Origin: Tetragonia tetragonoides
Lineage: Eukaryota; Streptophyta; Magnoliopsida; Caryophyllales; Aizoaceae
Reading direction: 5' to 3'
Assembly: GCA_038025085.1 (NCBI GenBank)
Contig: CM076143.1
Location: 11,865,001 to 11,929,000 of the forward strand
Length of the DNA: 64,000 nucleotides
Shown here piece after piece: positions 9,997 through 22,558 of the stretch. The notes beneath the pieces were generated by a model. It searched no databases, was not told where the DNA came from, and worked only from the letters and a program-made list of their open reading frames with translations. The position numbers and the translations under genes were made by a program. Each line of letters begins with the position of its first letter. Position 1 is the first letter of the stretch.

Positions 9997-11295
9997 CTAG
10001 ATGTAGTATTTCCTCAAGTTGTCAACATTCCAAGACCTTGGCAGTCGTTCCCTCTCCAAAGTGGATAGGCGATAGGTGCCTTTCATTACTTCTTCCACGA
10101 CCAAGTACGGTCCCTCCCAGTTGGCAGTAACTTTGCCGTGGATTGTGCCTTGTCCTACGGCCTCAGCTCTCCTAAGAACCACGTCTTCAAATTGGAGTGG
10201 GCGAGCCTTGACCCACCTGTTGTAGTGTCTGGCCATTTGTACCTTAGTTATTTCTTGCTTTAGAACCGCATTGCCCCTTACTTTAGGTAGGAGATCTAAT
10301 GCTTCTGCCATAGCTTGCTCATTTTCATCTCCTTCATACTCAACCATTCGCCAAGTAGGCTCCTTGAATTCCACTGGCATGACGGCTTCTGAGCCATACA
10401 CTAGCATAAATGGACTCTCACCAGTAGCGCTTTTCTCTGTAGTTCTTATTGCCCAGAGTACACATTGTAGCTCGTCAACCCATTTGCCTTTGGCGTCGTC
10501 GAGCTTCTTCTTTAACCCATTTAAGATCTGTTTATTTGAAGACTCAGCTTGACCGTTTGTCTAAGGGCGAGCAATTGATATGAACAACGGCTTGGCGCCA
10601 TGTTTTGTAAGGAAATCTCTGAGTTTTGGCGTGTCAAATTGTTTCCCATTGTCAAAGACCATGTTCTTTGGTACGCCAAATCTTGTAATGATGTTCTTCC
10701 ACATGAACTTGGTCACATCTTTCACAGTTATGTTTTTGGTCAACTCCGCTTCTATCCACTTAGTGAAATAATCAACTGCCACCAGTAAGTACTTCCTCTG
10801 ATATCTGCCTGTAGGAAAAGGACCAAGGATGTCCATTCCCCACCTTAAGAAGGGCAAGGGCGTGGCAATGGGAGTGAGCTTGTTTGCAGGTTGCCTATGG
10901 ACTGGGGCGAACCTTTGGCATTTGTCACATTTCTTCACCAACTCTGCTGCGTCTGCGCTCAGGGTTGGCCAATAGTATCTTGTCCTGAGCGCTTTTCCAG
11001 CGAAGGATCTAGCGCCCAGATGGGCTGCACAATCACCCTCGTGGATCTCCTTAAGGATAGCTTTTCTTCTTTCTGGAGTGAGACACCTTAGTAGGGGCTG
11101 AGTGCTGCCTCTCTTGTAAAGTAATCCCTCGTGGTAAACAAACCACTCTGATTTTTTCTTGATTCTTTCAGCCTTTTCCTTGTCTTCTGGCAACATGTCG
11201 TGTCTTAGATATTGGACGATTGGGCCCATCCACCCTTCGGATCTATCGATCCATACAACTTGTTTGTCTTCAATGGTTCTGGGAGCACCTCCCAA
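9997..11295 (-). pseudogene. Tat integrase
   Basis: N-terminal HHCC zinc-binding part is at about 11085-10915 (HEGDCAAHLG ... CDKCQRF). The catalytic core has the first Asp in WGMDILGPF and the second in VFDNGKQFD. A TAG at 10561-10563 replaces a residue of the motif before TNGQAES, which carries the catalytic Glu. The frame then stays open to 9997 and includes LVYGSEAVMPVE and the C-terminal GPYLVVEE. One nonsense codon is therefore the only break I see in the domain. The enzyme would insert the cDNA. Confidence 0.88.
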
Positions 11296-11806
11296 AAAAC
11301 GAATCTAGGGTGATCGTTTGTTGATGAGCTGGCTAGCTTAGCCAGGGCATCAACCTCTTGGTTTTCAGATCGAGGGATATGCTTAACTTCAAAGTTGTCA
11401 TATTTCTCAATCGCCTGTTTGACCTTGGCTAGGATTTCTGCATTGTGTCTTCCCGGGCCTCATAGTCGCCGCTGATGTGCCCCACGACGAGTTGAGAGTC
11501 AGTGAAGGCTTTTAGGCACTTTGCCCCAGCAGCAGAACACATTTCCATTCCCGCCACTAAGGCTTCATATTCAGCTTCATTGTCGGAGGCTTGGAACAAG
11601 AACCTCATGGCGTACTCGTACTTGTTTCCCTCAGGGCTTATCATAATAATCCCAGCTCCACTTCCATGAGAAGTGGCTGAGCCGTAGACATACAACCTCC
11701 AGAATTCCGTTGGTTCTTCCCTGTTATCAGGTCCAATGGTGCATTCCACTATGAAGTCAGATAGAGCCTGCGCCTTAATAGCACGGTGAGGATCTAATTG
11801 CAATCC
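11296..11806 (-). pseudogene. Tat second (archaeal-type) RNase H
   Basis: LYVYGSATSHGSGAGIIM, DNEAEYEALVAGMEM and FTDSQLVVGHISGDYEAR form a complete RNase HI-like fold of the sort Tat elements acquired between pol RNase H and integrase. The first catalytic Asp (DGS in the family) is Tyr here (codon 11684-11686). The Glu and second Asp are present. The frame shifts near 11430, and the C-terminal helix continues in another frame towards integrase. The upstream edge is cut by the RTE LINE. Confidence 0.82.
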
Positions 11807-11822
11807 GTAGGGTACTAACTCA

Positions 11823-12703
11823 TGGCGAGATTGATGATGACGTGACTCATCGTATCAGAACAAGGTGGCTAAAGTGGAGGAGTGCAACTGGAGTTCTATG
11901 TGACAGAAAAATTTCACTAAAACTTAAAGGCAAATTTTATTGTACAGCCATCAGGTCAGCTATGCTATATAGGGTGGAGTATTGGCCGGTGAGGCAGGTG
12001 CATGTGCAGAAGATGCGGGTGACCGAGATGAGGATGCTTCGATGGATGTGCAACTCTACAAGAAGAGATAGAATTAGGAACGAAGTGTTGAGAGGCAAGG
12101 TGGGAGTGACCGATATTGACAACAAGATGCGAGAAACAAGGCTTAGGTGGCTTGGGCATGTGAGGAGGAGACATCGAGATGCACCGGTGAGAAGGTGTGA
12201 GAGAATTACACTTAGAGACGGTAAACGAAGAAGAGGACGCCCGAAGAAGACTTGGGGAGAGGTAATCAGGCAGGATTTGACCCTTCTAGATCTTACCGAG
12301 GACTTGGTCCTAGATAGGAAATTATGGCGTAGCAGGATTCGTGTAGAGGATCCTCGTTAGATTATGGTTGTGCATTGGCTAGTACTAGAGGTTGATTCAT
12401 TTTGTTTATAGCCTGTAGTGTCTCCTTCACTTTATGTTGTTCAATTAGTAATATCTTGTGTTAGTATGTTTACTGCTTTACTTCTCTTGCCCTTTTGATC
12501 ATTCTTTATTGTTTTTTTTTAAAAAAAAAAAAAAACTTTTTGAAAATGTATTTAAAAAAAAAAAAAAAAAAAAAAAGTTTTTGTGGGTCTTTCGGAAACA
12601 GTCTCTCTTCTAGGCGACTAGTTAGGGGTAAGACTGCGTACATCTGGACCTCCCCAGACCCCGCCCTAGGCGGGATACTTACTGGGTTGTTGTTGTTGTT
12701 GTT
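11823..12703 (+). mobile_element. 5'-truncated RTE-type LINE
   Basis: It contains the C-terminal end of an RTE reverse transcriptase and finishes with a (TTG)n tail at 12685-12703, as plant RTE elements do. GTAGGGTACTAACTCA at 11807-11822 is repeated exactly at 12704-12719, a 16-bp target duplication. The duplicated target is the RNase H coding sequence of the host Tat element, so it inserted later. Homopolymer A runs sit at about 12520-12575. Confidence 0.92.
11842..12360 (+). pseudogene. RTE LINE C-terminal coding fragment
   Basis: A 172-codon open frame carries the RTE C-terminal signature: [37 protein letters not shown], then RWLGHVRRR and [10 protein letters not shown]. The endonuclease and the polymerase core are missing because of 5' truncation, so no enzyme could be made. 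These residues lie beyond the RT thumb. Their role is not well defined. Confidence 0.85.
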
Positions 12704-12719
12704 GTAGGGTACTAACTCA

Positions 12720-13696
12720 ACTGACCACTTGATCATTCTCCCAAAAAAGGTGGGGTTCTCTAGTACCTTCTTCAGGGGCTGGTTTGTGAGCACCACGACC
12801 TGATGTGAGTCAAAGTACGGTTTTAGTTTTCTACTTGCCATGAGAAGGGCGACGCCAAACTTCTCAATCTCTGGATACCTTGTCTCAGCCCCAACCAGGG
12901 TGTGGCTGACATAGTAGACTGGAATTTGAACCGCCTCTCTCTCAACAATCAAGGCAGCGCTAATCGCCTTTTCCGCCAAGGATAGGTATAAATACAATAC
13001 TTCCTTCGGCGCGGGGCTCACCATTCTTGGCAATTGAGCCAAGTATTCTTTTAGATTACTGAACGCTATCTCAGCCTCTGGTGTCCACTCATACTTGCCC
13101 TTTTTCTTGAGTATATCAAAGAATGGTAAACATCTCTCTGCTGACTTCGACATAAACCGGCTTAGGGCTGCAATGCACCCTGTGAGTTTCTGTATTTCCT
13201 TTATGTTCCTCGGTGCTTGCATGTCGATCACTGCTTGTACTTTGTCTGGGTTTGGGTCAATTCCCTTCTGGCTGATAACATATCCCAAGAACTTACCCGC
13301 CTCCACCCCAAAGGTGCATTTCTTTGGGTTGAGTTTCATCTTGAACTTCCGCAAAGTTTTAAAGGTCTCTTTGAGATCTGTCAAATGATCTTCAACTGTC
13401 ACACTCTTCACAATCATGCCGTCTACATAGCCTCCATATTTCTTCCCAACTGATCAGCAAATAGTTTGTTCACAAGACATTGATAAGTGGCGCCAACAAT
13501 ATTTAAGTCCGAAAGGCATTGCTGTGTAGCAGAATAAGCCTCTCTCTGTTATGAAAGCTGTGTGCTCTTGATCATCAGGGTGAAGAGCTAGTTGATGATA
13601 CCCCGAAAAAACATCCAGGAAGCTAAGGGCTGCGTGGCCAGCAGTCGAGTCCACTAGCCCCTCGATTTTGGGTAGGGGGAAGCTGTCCTTGGGACA
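12720..13696 (-). pseudogene. Tat reverse transcriptase (C-terminal part) and pol RNase H
   Basis: From the solo-LTR junction, RT motifs run CPKDSFPLPKIEGLVD, LSFLDVFSGYHQLAL and AMPFGLK. A frameshift then falls near 13495. The YVDD catalytic box reads YVDG (13418-13429), so the second catalytic Asp is lost. After that a long frame contains LNPKKCTFGV, GFIDPNPDK-like text, the RNase H thumb region (KYEWTPEAEIAFSNLK) and ALLMASRKLKPYF, ending at the RTE LINE. The N-terminal part of RT lies on the other side of the solo LTR at 22559-22735. Confidence 0.88.
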
Positions 13697-14359
13697 CGCC
13701 TTGTGATACCTCAATATTTTCTCTAATTATAATATCAATTTATAATACATTTATAAATCATTTCGGAGATTTAAATCGTATTTATGTTCAACCATTCGAT
13801 TTATTCAATTAAAGCCATAATAATATTAGTTATTATTATGGAGGTTTCGGAATTTATAATTGTCAAATTATTTAAGAGTTTTATTTAAATAATTTTGACG
13901 ATCGAGAGAATTCGTATTTCCTTTATTATTGATTCGGGGAGAACTTATTCAATTAAATTTAATTGGAATATTTCTTTTATTCATAGCTTGACTTTTGTTG
14001 ACTTAAACCCTAGTGGGTAGCTGTATAAACAAAAGGATGAGCAATTTCATCAGTTTGCAAAACTGAACCAAAACCCTCATCATATCTCTCTCGCCTGCCC
14101 ACTATCTCTCTTCTCTCTCTCGCTGCTGTTGGTCACCGGAAACCGCCAGTCCTGCCACCTTCCTCTCGTCGGCGGTAAGAGTTTCTCTCTCCTCATCTTT
14201 CTCTTCTTTTCTTTCTCCTTCTCTTTCTCACGTTATTTTTCTCTTCCCCTTGTTTTCTCTTTCTCTCTCCTACTGCAGCCATCAACCACCATGGGGCCAC
14301 CTTTCTCCAGCCACCTACTGTATTTTTCGGTGAGTTCTCCGGCTGGTTGCTCAGCCCAA

Positions 14360-14478
<119 letters not shown>

Positions 14479-15528
14479 CTCTTTTTCCTTTTTCGCTCTC
14501 CTTCGTGGTTGCACCGCCGTGAGCCACCACGGTGGACCCACCACCACCACCGACGCTGGTGGGTGGTTGGAGGGTCACCGGACCACCATGGGTGGTGGTC
14601 GCCGTGGTGGCGTGTGGGCCACAAGATGTTTGTTTTATTTTTGCAATTCGCAGATTTTTGACAATTTCAGCAGTTTTTATTTATTTGTTTTTATTTTTCT
14701 GCACTCATTCGAAATCGGAATTCGTATTTTTAAAAGCCTAGATTGGTTGAAATAAATCAAAGAGTTTAATAAAAATATCAGTTTAGAGTTTTAGTACTGT
14801 TTCAATTTTCGTATTGATTAAACTCAGTTTCGGTAATCGCTTTTAGTTAGGACTTAACGGGCAAGCGTGATCAACTTCGTACGTGGAGCTTACGTACTAA
14901 TTAGTGAGAGTTTGTTAGGTAAGCGATTGTGCTTACCTCTTTCCAAAACCCATAAAAAGGTTTTGACTTGTTATGTGCTAAATGCCTAATTGTTGTGAAT
15001 TTAATATGCGAAGCATGATTAAATTGTATCGTCGTTAATTATGAGAATTAGAATTATATTCTTCACTGTAATTATGAATTATAATGAGCATGTTGAGTTT
15101 ATGAAGTTTCGTTAATTAATTAGTTCATATGCTAATTAATGAATAAGTTATGTGATGGAGATTACTAATATTATTATGATATTATATATGTGCTAAATGG
15201 AATGGGTTATGATTGAGTGGTAATGAACACCTATTATATTTGTTAGATGTATTTGTTGAATGTGAAATTTTGGATATCATGTTTTACTGCTGAAGTGTTG
15301 CCGAAATTTCATTAGACATATATGAAGCATGATTATTCTTAATATGCATTAATGCCATTATCGTCATTATTATTATTCATTGTCATAAGCATGAAATGAA
15401 TTAGTGAGTCGTGATCTCGTTGAACCACTAAGTCAACCAATGCAAATTATGTGAATTGAATTGTAAATGAGAATAAGACTCCTAATGGATCCCTAGGAGT
15501 AGTCGATCAATCGAGACTATATCTAATG

Positions 15529-16430
15529 GGTGGTGCTAAACGCAACCACTAAATTACTAAATGTCACCAATTTTTATCCTAAATTTCCCAAAACAACCCT
15601 AAAATATATTATGTGAGGTAGAGAGACTCTATTTTACTCTATTCACCACTTCTCTAATTAAAACTTCTCAATAGACTCGAAAATTATCAAAAAGAACCAA
15701 TCTTTTTTATTGGATTCAACATATTGAATACAATTTAATGATGGATGCTAGTTACAACATCTTTGGATGATAGTGATAACATTTGTAGCGATGAATTTGA
15801 GGTATTATATTCTCATTCGTGGTCTAGTTTAGTAACTGTCGTTAAAAAAAATCGCAGGTTTGGAAAAAAAAAATCGCGGATTGAAGGAGCTTCATGAGAC
15901 GCTCATGAAGTTCATCAGTGATCTTCATGAGACGCTCATGAAGTTCATCAGTGAGCTTCATGAGACGCTCATTAGTGAGCTTCATGAGAGTCTCACGAAG
16001 CTACTGTTGCAAAAAAATTTCGCAGTTTACCGTAAAAAAATTCGCCGATTAATGGAGCTTCATAAGACTTTCATGAAGTTCATCAGTGAGTTTCATGAGA
16101 CGCTCATGAAGTTCATTAGTGAGCTTCATAAGAGTCTCACGAAACAATTGTAGTAAAAAAATTCCGCAGGTTCGCCGAGAAAAATATTCAAACTAAACAA
16201 AAATTTAAGAATAGGTGTCGACAGAGACAGAGGGGCGATGGTGACGGGAGAGAGGGGGCGACGGTGACGGTGTTACGGTGGTGAGGGGGTTGTACTTTTT
16301 TTGTTATGCTTTCGTGGGTTGTTAGTGGGTTAGATGAGAGAGAAAGGGGGGGATTGAAAGGGTAATTGTGTCTAGTTTAGACTAATTTAGTGATGTTTAG
16401 CAATTTTGTTGGTGTCATTTAGCAAACATG
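15529..16430. mobile_element. MULE-like non-autonomous element
   Basis: TATCTAATG at 15520-15528 and TATCTAATT at 16431-16439 form a 9-bp target duplication with one mismatch. The ends (GGTGGTGCTAAACGCAACCA and the inverse of TTTAGCAAACATG) are imperfect inverted repeats sharing GCTAAA and ACCA. A 9-bp duplication suggests Mutator-like mobilisation. No transposase is present. Confidence 0.6.
15890..16145. repeat. Tandem hairpin repeats, 33-bp period in two blocks
   Basis: CTTCATGAGACGCTCATGAAG is a 9-bp perfect stem with a 3-base loop. Exact or near copies start at 15890, 15923, 15956 and 15980, and again at about 16058, 16091 and 16124 in a second block of the same layout. The intervening motif is TTCATCAGTGA. 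The 97-codon frame across it (15860-16153) is an artefact of the repeat (LHETLMKFIS units) and has no known family. Confidence 0.8.
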
Positions 16431-17122
16431 TATCTAATTGATGTAGTCTAGGGATGCGTGATTCTCAAGTTACTTATTATGGACACCTCGTCGCGTGTTC
16501 GGGACGGATCATTCCCCATTGTTTAATTCTCTATATTATGTTAGAGATAGTGTGAGTATACACTAGAGTAAGTCCATGGCATGTCAATATCAATGGATGA
16601 ACAATATGGATAATCGTTGTTCTATTCACTCTCTTATTACTCTAATCAAGATGGTTTGTCTGTTTGTGTTCGAATGATCACTAAAGAAAGAATTGCATGT
16701 AATTGAATATTGAGTATGCGTGTACTTGAATGTATGACTACTTGTGCATGCAAATGAATTTCAATGATTCTTTTAATACCCATGTAAGGTTTGCGAAAGT
16801 GTTTTTACTGGGTATAAACGACGTTTATTCAGTTTATCCGATTTTTGTTTTCTTTTGTTTCTTCTCTTTTCTTTTGTACCTTGTTTCTGTCACGGAAACC
16901 AAAGTGCAGGTGTTGCTGAGTGAGGACGTGTAGCCTTGGAGATTAATTGTGGGCTTGTTCTCTAGACTTGTTATTCTTTTGGATTATGAGATTTTTTTTT
17001 TTTTTGGAAAATGGTAAATTTAATTCCACCTTCCAAGGGATACCAAGGAGATACCCTTAGATGCAAAATACAAGATAAGGCTGCCAAGGAAGCACCTTAA
17101 CGGATACAAACAAACAGGGACT

Positions 17123-20100
17123 CTAACAGACAAAAGAAAAAGCACCTAAGCTAATCACGCTAAGACAATCCCACCTACATAACACTTCTTCAATAACAAC
17201 ATCCTCAGAATTACAGATATGATACCATCTCACATACACAGAACTCTGAATGAGGTAAACCAGCTGTTCGGGGCTTCTTCTGTCTTCTGTGAACACACGC
17301 CTGTTCCTCTCTTGCCATAAAAAATAAACAGCAGCGCTCAATGAAGCTCTCTTCACCCTCTGTCTACTCTGCTTCCCCTTTACATATTTGCGGAACCATT
17401 TCAATTCCTTGTGCAAATGCCGGGGTCTCCTGCCGATACCCATCCATATCAGAATGTTATGCCACACCTTTTGTGAGTATACACAGTCAAAGAACAGATG
17501 ATGCAGAGATTCAGCATCATTCATACACAGGCTGCATCTATTAACTATCATCATACCACGCATCTTCAGATTATCAATAGTGGCTAAATTGTTCTTTACA
17601 GCCATCTGGAGTGTTATACAGTGCCTAGGTACTGTCATTTTATCCCAGATAGTTTTATGATCTTTCTGAATAACCCCTGTAGGTCTGAAGAAATCATAAA
17701 CTTTACCCATAGTGAACTTGCTGTCATTCCATTGGGTAATCTGTAGCTTTGCTCCAGCTAAATCTCCACACAATTGGGTAAACTCATCCCTAGTTTGGAA
17801 GAGTTTCCTCCAAATCCATGAGTCTTGAGAGTTGCCCTGTACCTCCCAAATACTGTCATGAGCCAAATAATATGACCTAGCCCATTGCTTCCAGAGAGAA
17901 TCATGCCCATTTACAAGGTGATTTAACCACTTCAACTGATAAGCTTTGTTCAAAGAGAGGACTTCTTTCACATTCAGCCCCCCTTCACGATGTGGTTTAC
18001 AAATATTATCCCAATTCATAAACGTACTCACCCCTTCTTTTCTCCCCCAATAGAACTGGCGACATAACTTTTCAATATGTTCCACAACAGACTTAGGAAG
18101 AAGAAAAGCAGCACTCCAGAAAGATTCCATACCAAAAATCACAGAGTTAAGCAACTGAACTTTTCCAGCAAAACTCAAGAACTTATTAGTCCAGTGATGC
18201 AATTTTGCAGAAATTTTATCTATCAAGGGTTGACAAAGAGAAATAGTAAGTCTACTGGTAGTAAGGGGAACCCCCAGATACATGAATGGAAATTTAACTT
18301 CACAAAAGCCAGTGCCCTCCAATATCAGGTTCTTAACATCATCACGAATGCCTCCAAGATATATACATGTTTTAGAAGGATTGGGCTGCAGACCAGACAA
18401 TCCAGCAAACTTATTCATGGTATCAACCATGCAATTAATAGCAGGGACATCACCTCTAAAGAAAAGCAACAAATCATCCGCGAAGACAAGATGATTGAGT
18501 TTGTTCCTCACAGCTCTAGGGTGGTAACTGAACTGAGGGTCTCCTGTCACCTTCCTCAACATCCTGGAACAAATTTCCATACATAAAACGAAAAGGGAAG
18601 GGGACATGGGGTCACCCTGTCTGACACCTCTCTTTCCCTTAAAGAAGACAACAGATTCACCTTGATAATTGATGGAAAAACAAGCAGTACGTACACATAT
18701 CATAACCCAGGCAACCAACTGATCAGGGAACCCAAAATAGTGAAGAGCTGCTTCAAGGAACTCCCAATTTAGAGAATCATAAGCTTTTCTTATATCTATT
18801 TTAATCATGGCCCGCGGAGAAATACCCTGCCTCTCATAGTGTTTTACCATTTCGTGCGCCAAGAAAATGTTCTCTGTAATATTTCTGGCCTTTACAAAGG
18901 CATTTTGTTCAGGTCCTACTAGGTGCATCATAACATCCTTCAGTCTCTCATTTATTATCTTTGTGATGATTTTATAAAGCATGTTACAGCAAGATATCGG
19001 TCTAAAATAGCACACAGAAACAGGGATGTTGCACTTAGGGATAAGAGAGATGATAGTAGCATTGAGTTGTGTGAGAAGTTTACCAGTGAGGAAGAACTCC
19101 TTTACAGCAGCAACAACATCCTCTCCAATAATGGACCAGGCAGCCTTGAAGAAGCTAGCAGAGAAGCCATCTGGACCAGGCCTTTTTCATCAGAAATAGA
19201 ATATACAGCAGCTTTAATTTCTTCTTTTGTGACAGGGAGCAAGAGGTTCCTAGCCATATCCTCAGATACGAGAGGCCCAGGCTGCAGAATTGAGGGATCA
19301 AAAGGTAAAACAGCCAAAGAAGTCCCAAGGAGCTACTCATAATACGCAATGAAAGCTTGGCAAATTTCCATTTCAGAGCAACAAATATCCCCATTCATAT
19401 CCTTCAGAGTACTAATATTAGAACTAGCTCTTTGTTCTTTCATTTTCGCATGAAAATACTTCGTGCAATCATCTCCCAATTTAATATCAGTAATTTTTGC
19501 TTTTTGGTGCAGAGCAGAGATCTCAGCTTTCCTAAGTTTCATGATTCTGGCAGTCAGAGCTTTCTCTTCAAGAACAAGTAACTCAGATGCAGGGTCCAGT
19601 TCAATAAGTCTCTGGGTGCGGGCAAGTTGTTCATGACAATCATCAATTCTCTTCTCAAGAGAACTATATTTATCTTTATGAAGCCACTTCAGGTCAGCCT
19701 TAACAAATTTCATCTTTGAAATCACCTGGAACATTTTACACCCACGAACCTGTTTCAGCCAGCAATCCTTCACCAGGGGCAGGAATTGTTCGTCAAATGT
19801 CCAGTATTTTAAGAACTTAAAAGACCTCTTTTTTGCATGAATAGTGCAGCCAACCTTCACCAAACTAGCAGAATGATCAGAAACATCGGGGGGCAGGAAT
19901 TCTACAGAGGATTGGACATTTTCCAAGAACCACTCAGAGTTGCACATGACCCTATCAAGTTTGCAAATCACCTTTGTGGCAGCATCATGCTTATTGTTCC
20001 ATGTATACTGCATGCTAGTGGCAGGGAGATCAGAAATACCCGCAGCAGCAACACAATCACCAAACTCCTGAATTTCTCTAATATTAGGGTTAGCATTGCT

Positions 20101-20553
20101 AATCCTTTCATTAACTGAGAGAGTAACATTGAAATCTCCCAAGATTAGCCAAGGAATGCTAATATTATTACTCCAATCAACAAGGAGAGTCCAGAGTGGA
20201 GTCCTTTGTTCACCTTTGTTCCTAGCATACACCATAGTTATATAGCACTCAAAACCATTATTCTTGTCCTTGACAAGACAATGCACCGCCTGATCATTCG
20301 CATCAATCTTAGTAACATCAAACTTGAGAGAGTTCCACAAGAACCAAACCCTCCCATAAGGGTGATAATCATAATTGAAGAAACCCTTCAAAGTTCTTCC
20401 CAATTTTTTAACAATACTATCAGTTTTACCTTGCCTCACCTTAGTCTCAAGTAAACCAAGGATATCAACACGATTTTTAGCCAAGAAAGGCTTCACCTCC
20501 TGGTGCTTCTCAGGGGCATTGAAGCCCCTGATGTTCCAAGCAGCAATGATCAT
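17123..20553 (-). pseudogene. LINE B ORF2: endonuclease, reverse transcriptase and zinc finger
   Basis: Endonuclease at 20553-19700 has AAWNIRGFN, LLETKV, LGDFNVTL, YTWNN, LDRVMCNSEW and SDHSASLV. The RT spans 19190-17900 with FRPISCCN, QNAFVKARNI, KIDIRKAYDS, VRQGDPMSPSLF and the intact catalytic box FADD (FADDLLLFF). The C-terminus carries the zf-RVT finger (CSLCMNDAESLHHLFFDC) and ends at 17123. Two breaks are seen: an in-frame TAG at 19331-19333 after the endonuclease, and a frameshift near 19185 just before PGPDG. This is the best preserved LINE ORF2 in the window. Confidence 0.92.
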
Positions 20554-22210
20554 TGAGATGATCTTAAGAGTGCCCTCTCAGGGTCATCACTCTCAAACAC
20601 AACAATTTCCACCTGTAAACTATGCTGATCAAAGTCCTCATCATCTGTAGAATCAGACCACAACACACCAAATCGTGAATGTAATTTACCATCAAAGAAG
20701 CTTTCAGCAGATTTAGTCACCACCCTTTGATGACTGATAAGTTTGGGGGGAACAGTTTTGAAGGATAAATCAACAGAAACCCCATTTTCCAAAGGTTTCA
20801 GGTTTTGAGCAGATGCCTGGGTCAAAATTTGCTCCTGCACAGGCGCCATGGGCTGAACCTCTGTAAGTAAAGCCTGGAATGGAGTAGCCATAGGAGGAAC
20901 TGAAGCTTCAACAACTTTCTCAGCTCTTAATTCAGTTGACTGTTCCACAGTTCTCTTCATAGGACATGTCCCATCAGTATGTCCTAGCTTGTGGCAGTGG
21001 TCACATAACCATGGGACCCATTCGTAATGCACATGCTGCATGAGCGTTACTCCAAAGGGAGTCTTGATAGGAACCCTACAAATCAGCTCCTTGGAAACAT
21101 CCACCTCGATTAAGCACCTAGCATAAGACACCTTCTCCTTAGAAGCTGTACACCAATCTGCAAACATGGGCACCCCAATCTTGCTAGCAATCTTGCTCAA
21201 CCCCTTAGCAGACCAGTATTGGACATCTAAATTGGGGAAAGTAACCCACACTGGCACCTTATGAATTTCTTCAGTTTCAATACAAAAATAAGGAGTCCAT
21301 GGTTCCAGTAAAAGAGCTTTATTGCCAATGGTCCAAGGACCACCCCGAAGAATCCTGTCCCTGTCCTCAACAGACTCAAACCTCAAATACACCCACCCTT
21401 TAGCATGCATCAAAACCTGTGGAGCCTTCACATGCGACCAATTATTATGAATGAAATTTTGAAACTGGGTTTTCTTTGGGTTCCACCCTAGCACAAACCC
21501 AACCAAGGTATTTGCCCAATAAGAAATTTCATCAACCATGTCATCTTCGTCAAAGCAAACTTCATCTGACTCAGCCATAGCAGGAATAAGCTCAAGTTTC
21601 AACCCATGCCCAGGTCTTCTATTCCCCGCAAACCCTTTCCTCCAAGGATTATTATTCCTCCCATGATTACTAGGATTAATAGTACCATTATCAATTCTAG
21701 TGTGTTCAATCACATTAACAGTTCTAGGGCTAGCATTCACATCAATTTCAGGCATCAAACCCCCACTCAAGATAACAGGTTCAACATTAACAACATCAAG
21801 ATTCTCAGCCATAGAAGCATTTACCAAATTAACAGTTTCAGAATTTCAGTCATAGAAGAATTTTCCAGATTTCCCACAAGATTATCAGAATTATCCACAT
21901 TAATCAGAGAATTATCATCAGATGTAAATCCCAAAGATTCAAGATCATTCCCCAATTGATTACCTGATTGGCAATTTGAAGATTGTCGACCTTTGCTTTG
22001 TGTTGTAATACCCCCACCGCCATTCTTTTCAGAAGCGCCAAAGCTTGAAGGCAAAAAATCCCCAAAAATGGCGGGTGTCGGATTAACCTAGCCATTCGAG
22101 ATCTCTCTAGGGTTAGCTCTAGTTCCACTCATAGAACCATTAGAAGAATCCCCAGCAATCGCATATGAATTCACGATGGATTTCTTTGGAGGACGACCTC
22201 GCAAAACCAT
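20550..22210 (-). pseudogene. LINE B ORF1: AT-hook-like start, DUF4283 and CCHC knuckle
   Basis: The ATG at 22210-22208 opens with MVLRGRPPKKS, an AT-hook-like basic motif. A TAG near 22090 and a frameshift near 21835 break the N-terminal region. The rest is open: DUF4283 at about 21560-21080 (GFVLGWNPKK, GGPWTIGNKALLLEPWTPYF, KVPVWVTFPNL), then the zinc knuckle CDHCHKLGHTDGTC at about 20960-21000. ORF1 proteins of this type bind the element RNA. The stop TGA overlaps the ORF2 ATG in the four bases ATGA (20550-20553). Confidence 0.88.
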
Positions 22211-22558
22211 GGCGTTCAGATAGCGCGGGATAGAGCGGAAAGCTTATCGTGCACCACCAGAGTTTAACAAACTCTCAACCAACTATTATTATGGGATTTT
22301 TGGTTTGTGCCCTAGAAGGCAAAGTTGTAACAATACTTTAATGGACTTAAGTTCACTTGATAGACAACTCTGATATTAATATTTAGTTTGTTTAGATGCT
22401 TCCTTTGATACCTAGCTTTTCTTTCTGCTTAGCATTTATTCCTTAGTGATAAATGTTGCAGTAGCATCCCTCGGGTTTGGGACGGTTCAGTGGTGTCGAG
22501 TCGTGCACAACGACGTCGATAGCTCCCCGGAAATCGTTGCAAATTCGAGGGTGTTACA

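Larger units (their letters stand above)
16997..22287 (-). mobile_element. Nearly full-length L1-type LINE (LINE B)
   Basis: The minus strand starts near 22287 with a short leader, then ORF1 (22210) and ORF2 (20553), and ends in poly(A), seen as T's at 16992-17005. ATTATGAGATTTTT at 16983-16996 and ATTATGGGATTTTT at 22288-22301 are a 14-bp target duplication with one mismatch. Length is 5.3 kb, usual for a complete plant L1. It has no RNase H domain, unlike LINEs C and D. Confidence 0.9.

Noticed and set aside
11842..12360. A possible host DNA-binding or endonuclease gene
   Set aside because: Its residues match the C-terminus of RTE LINE reverse transcriptases, and the segment lies inside a target-site duplication.
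15860..16153. A 97-residue helical repeat protein (LHETLMKFIS units)
   Set aside because: The DNA repeats are palindromic and have a period divisible by three, so an open frame is expected by chance. No start context or family was seen.
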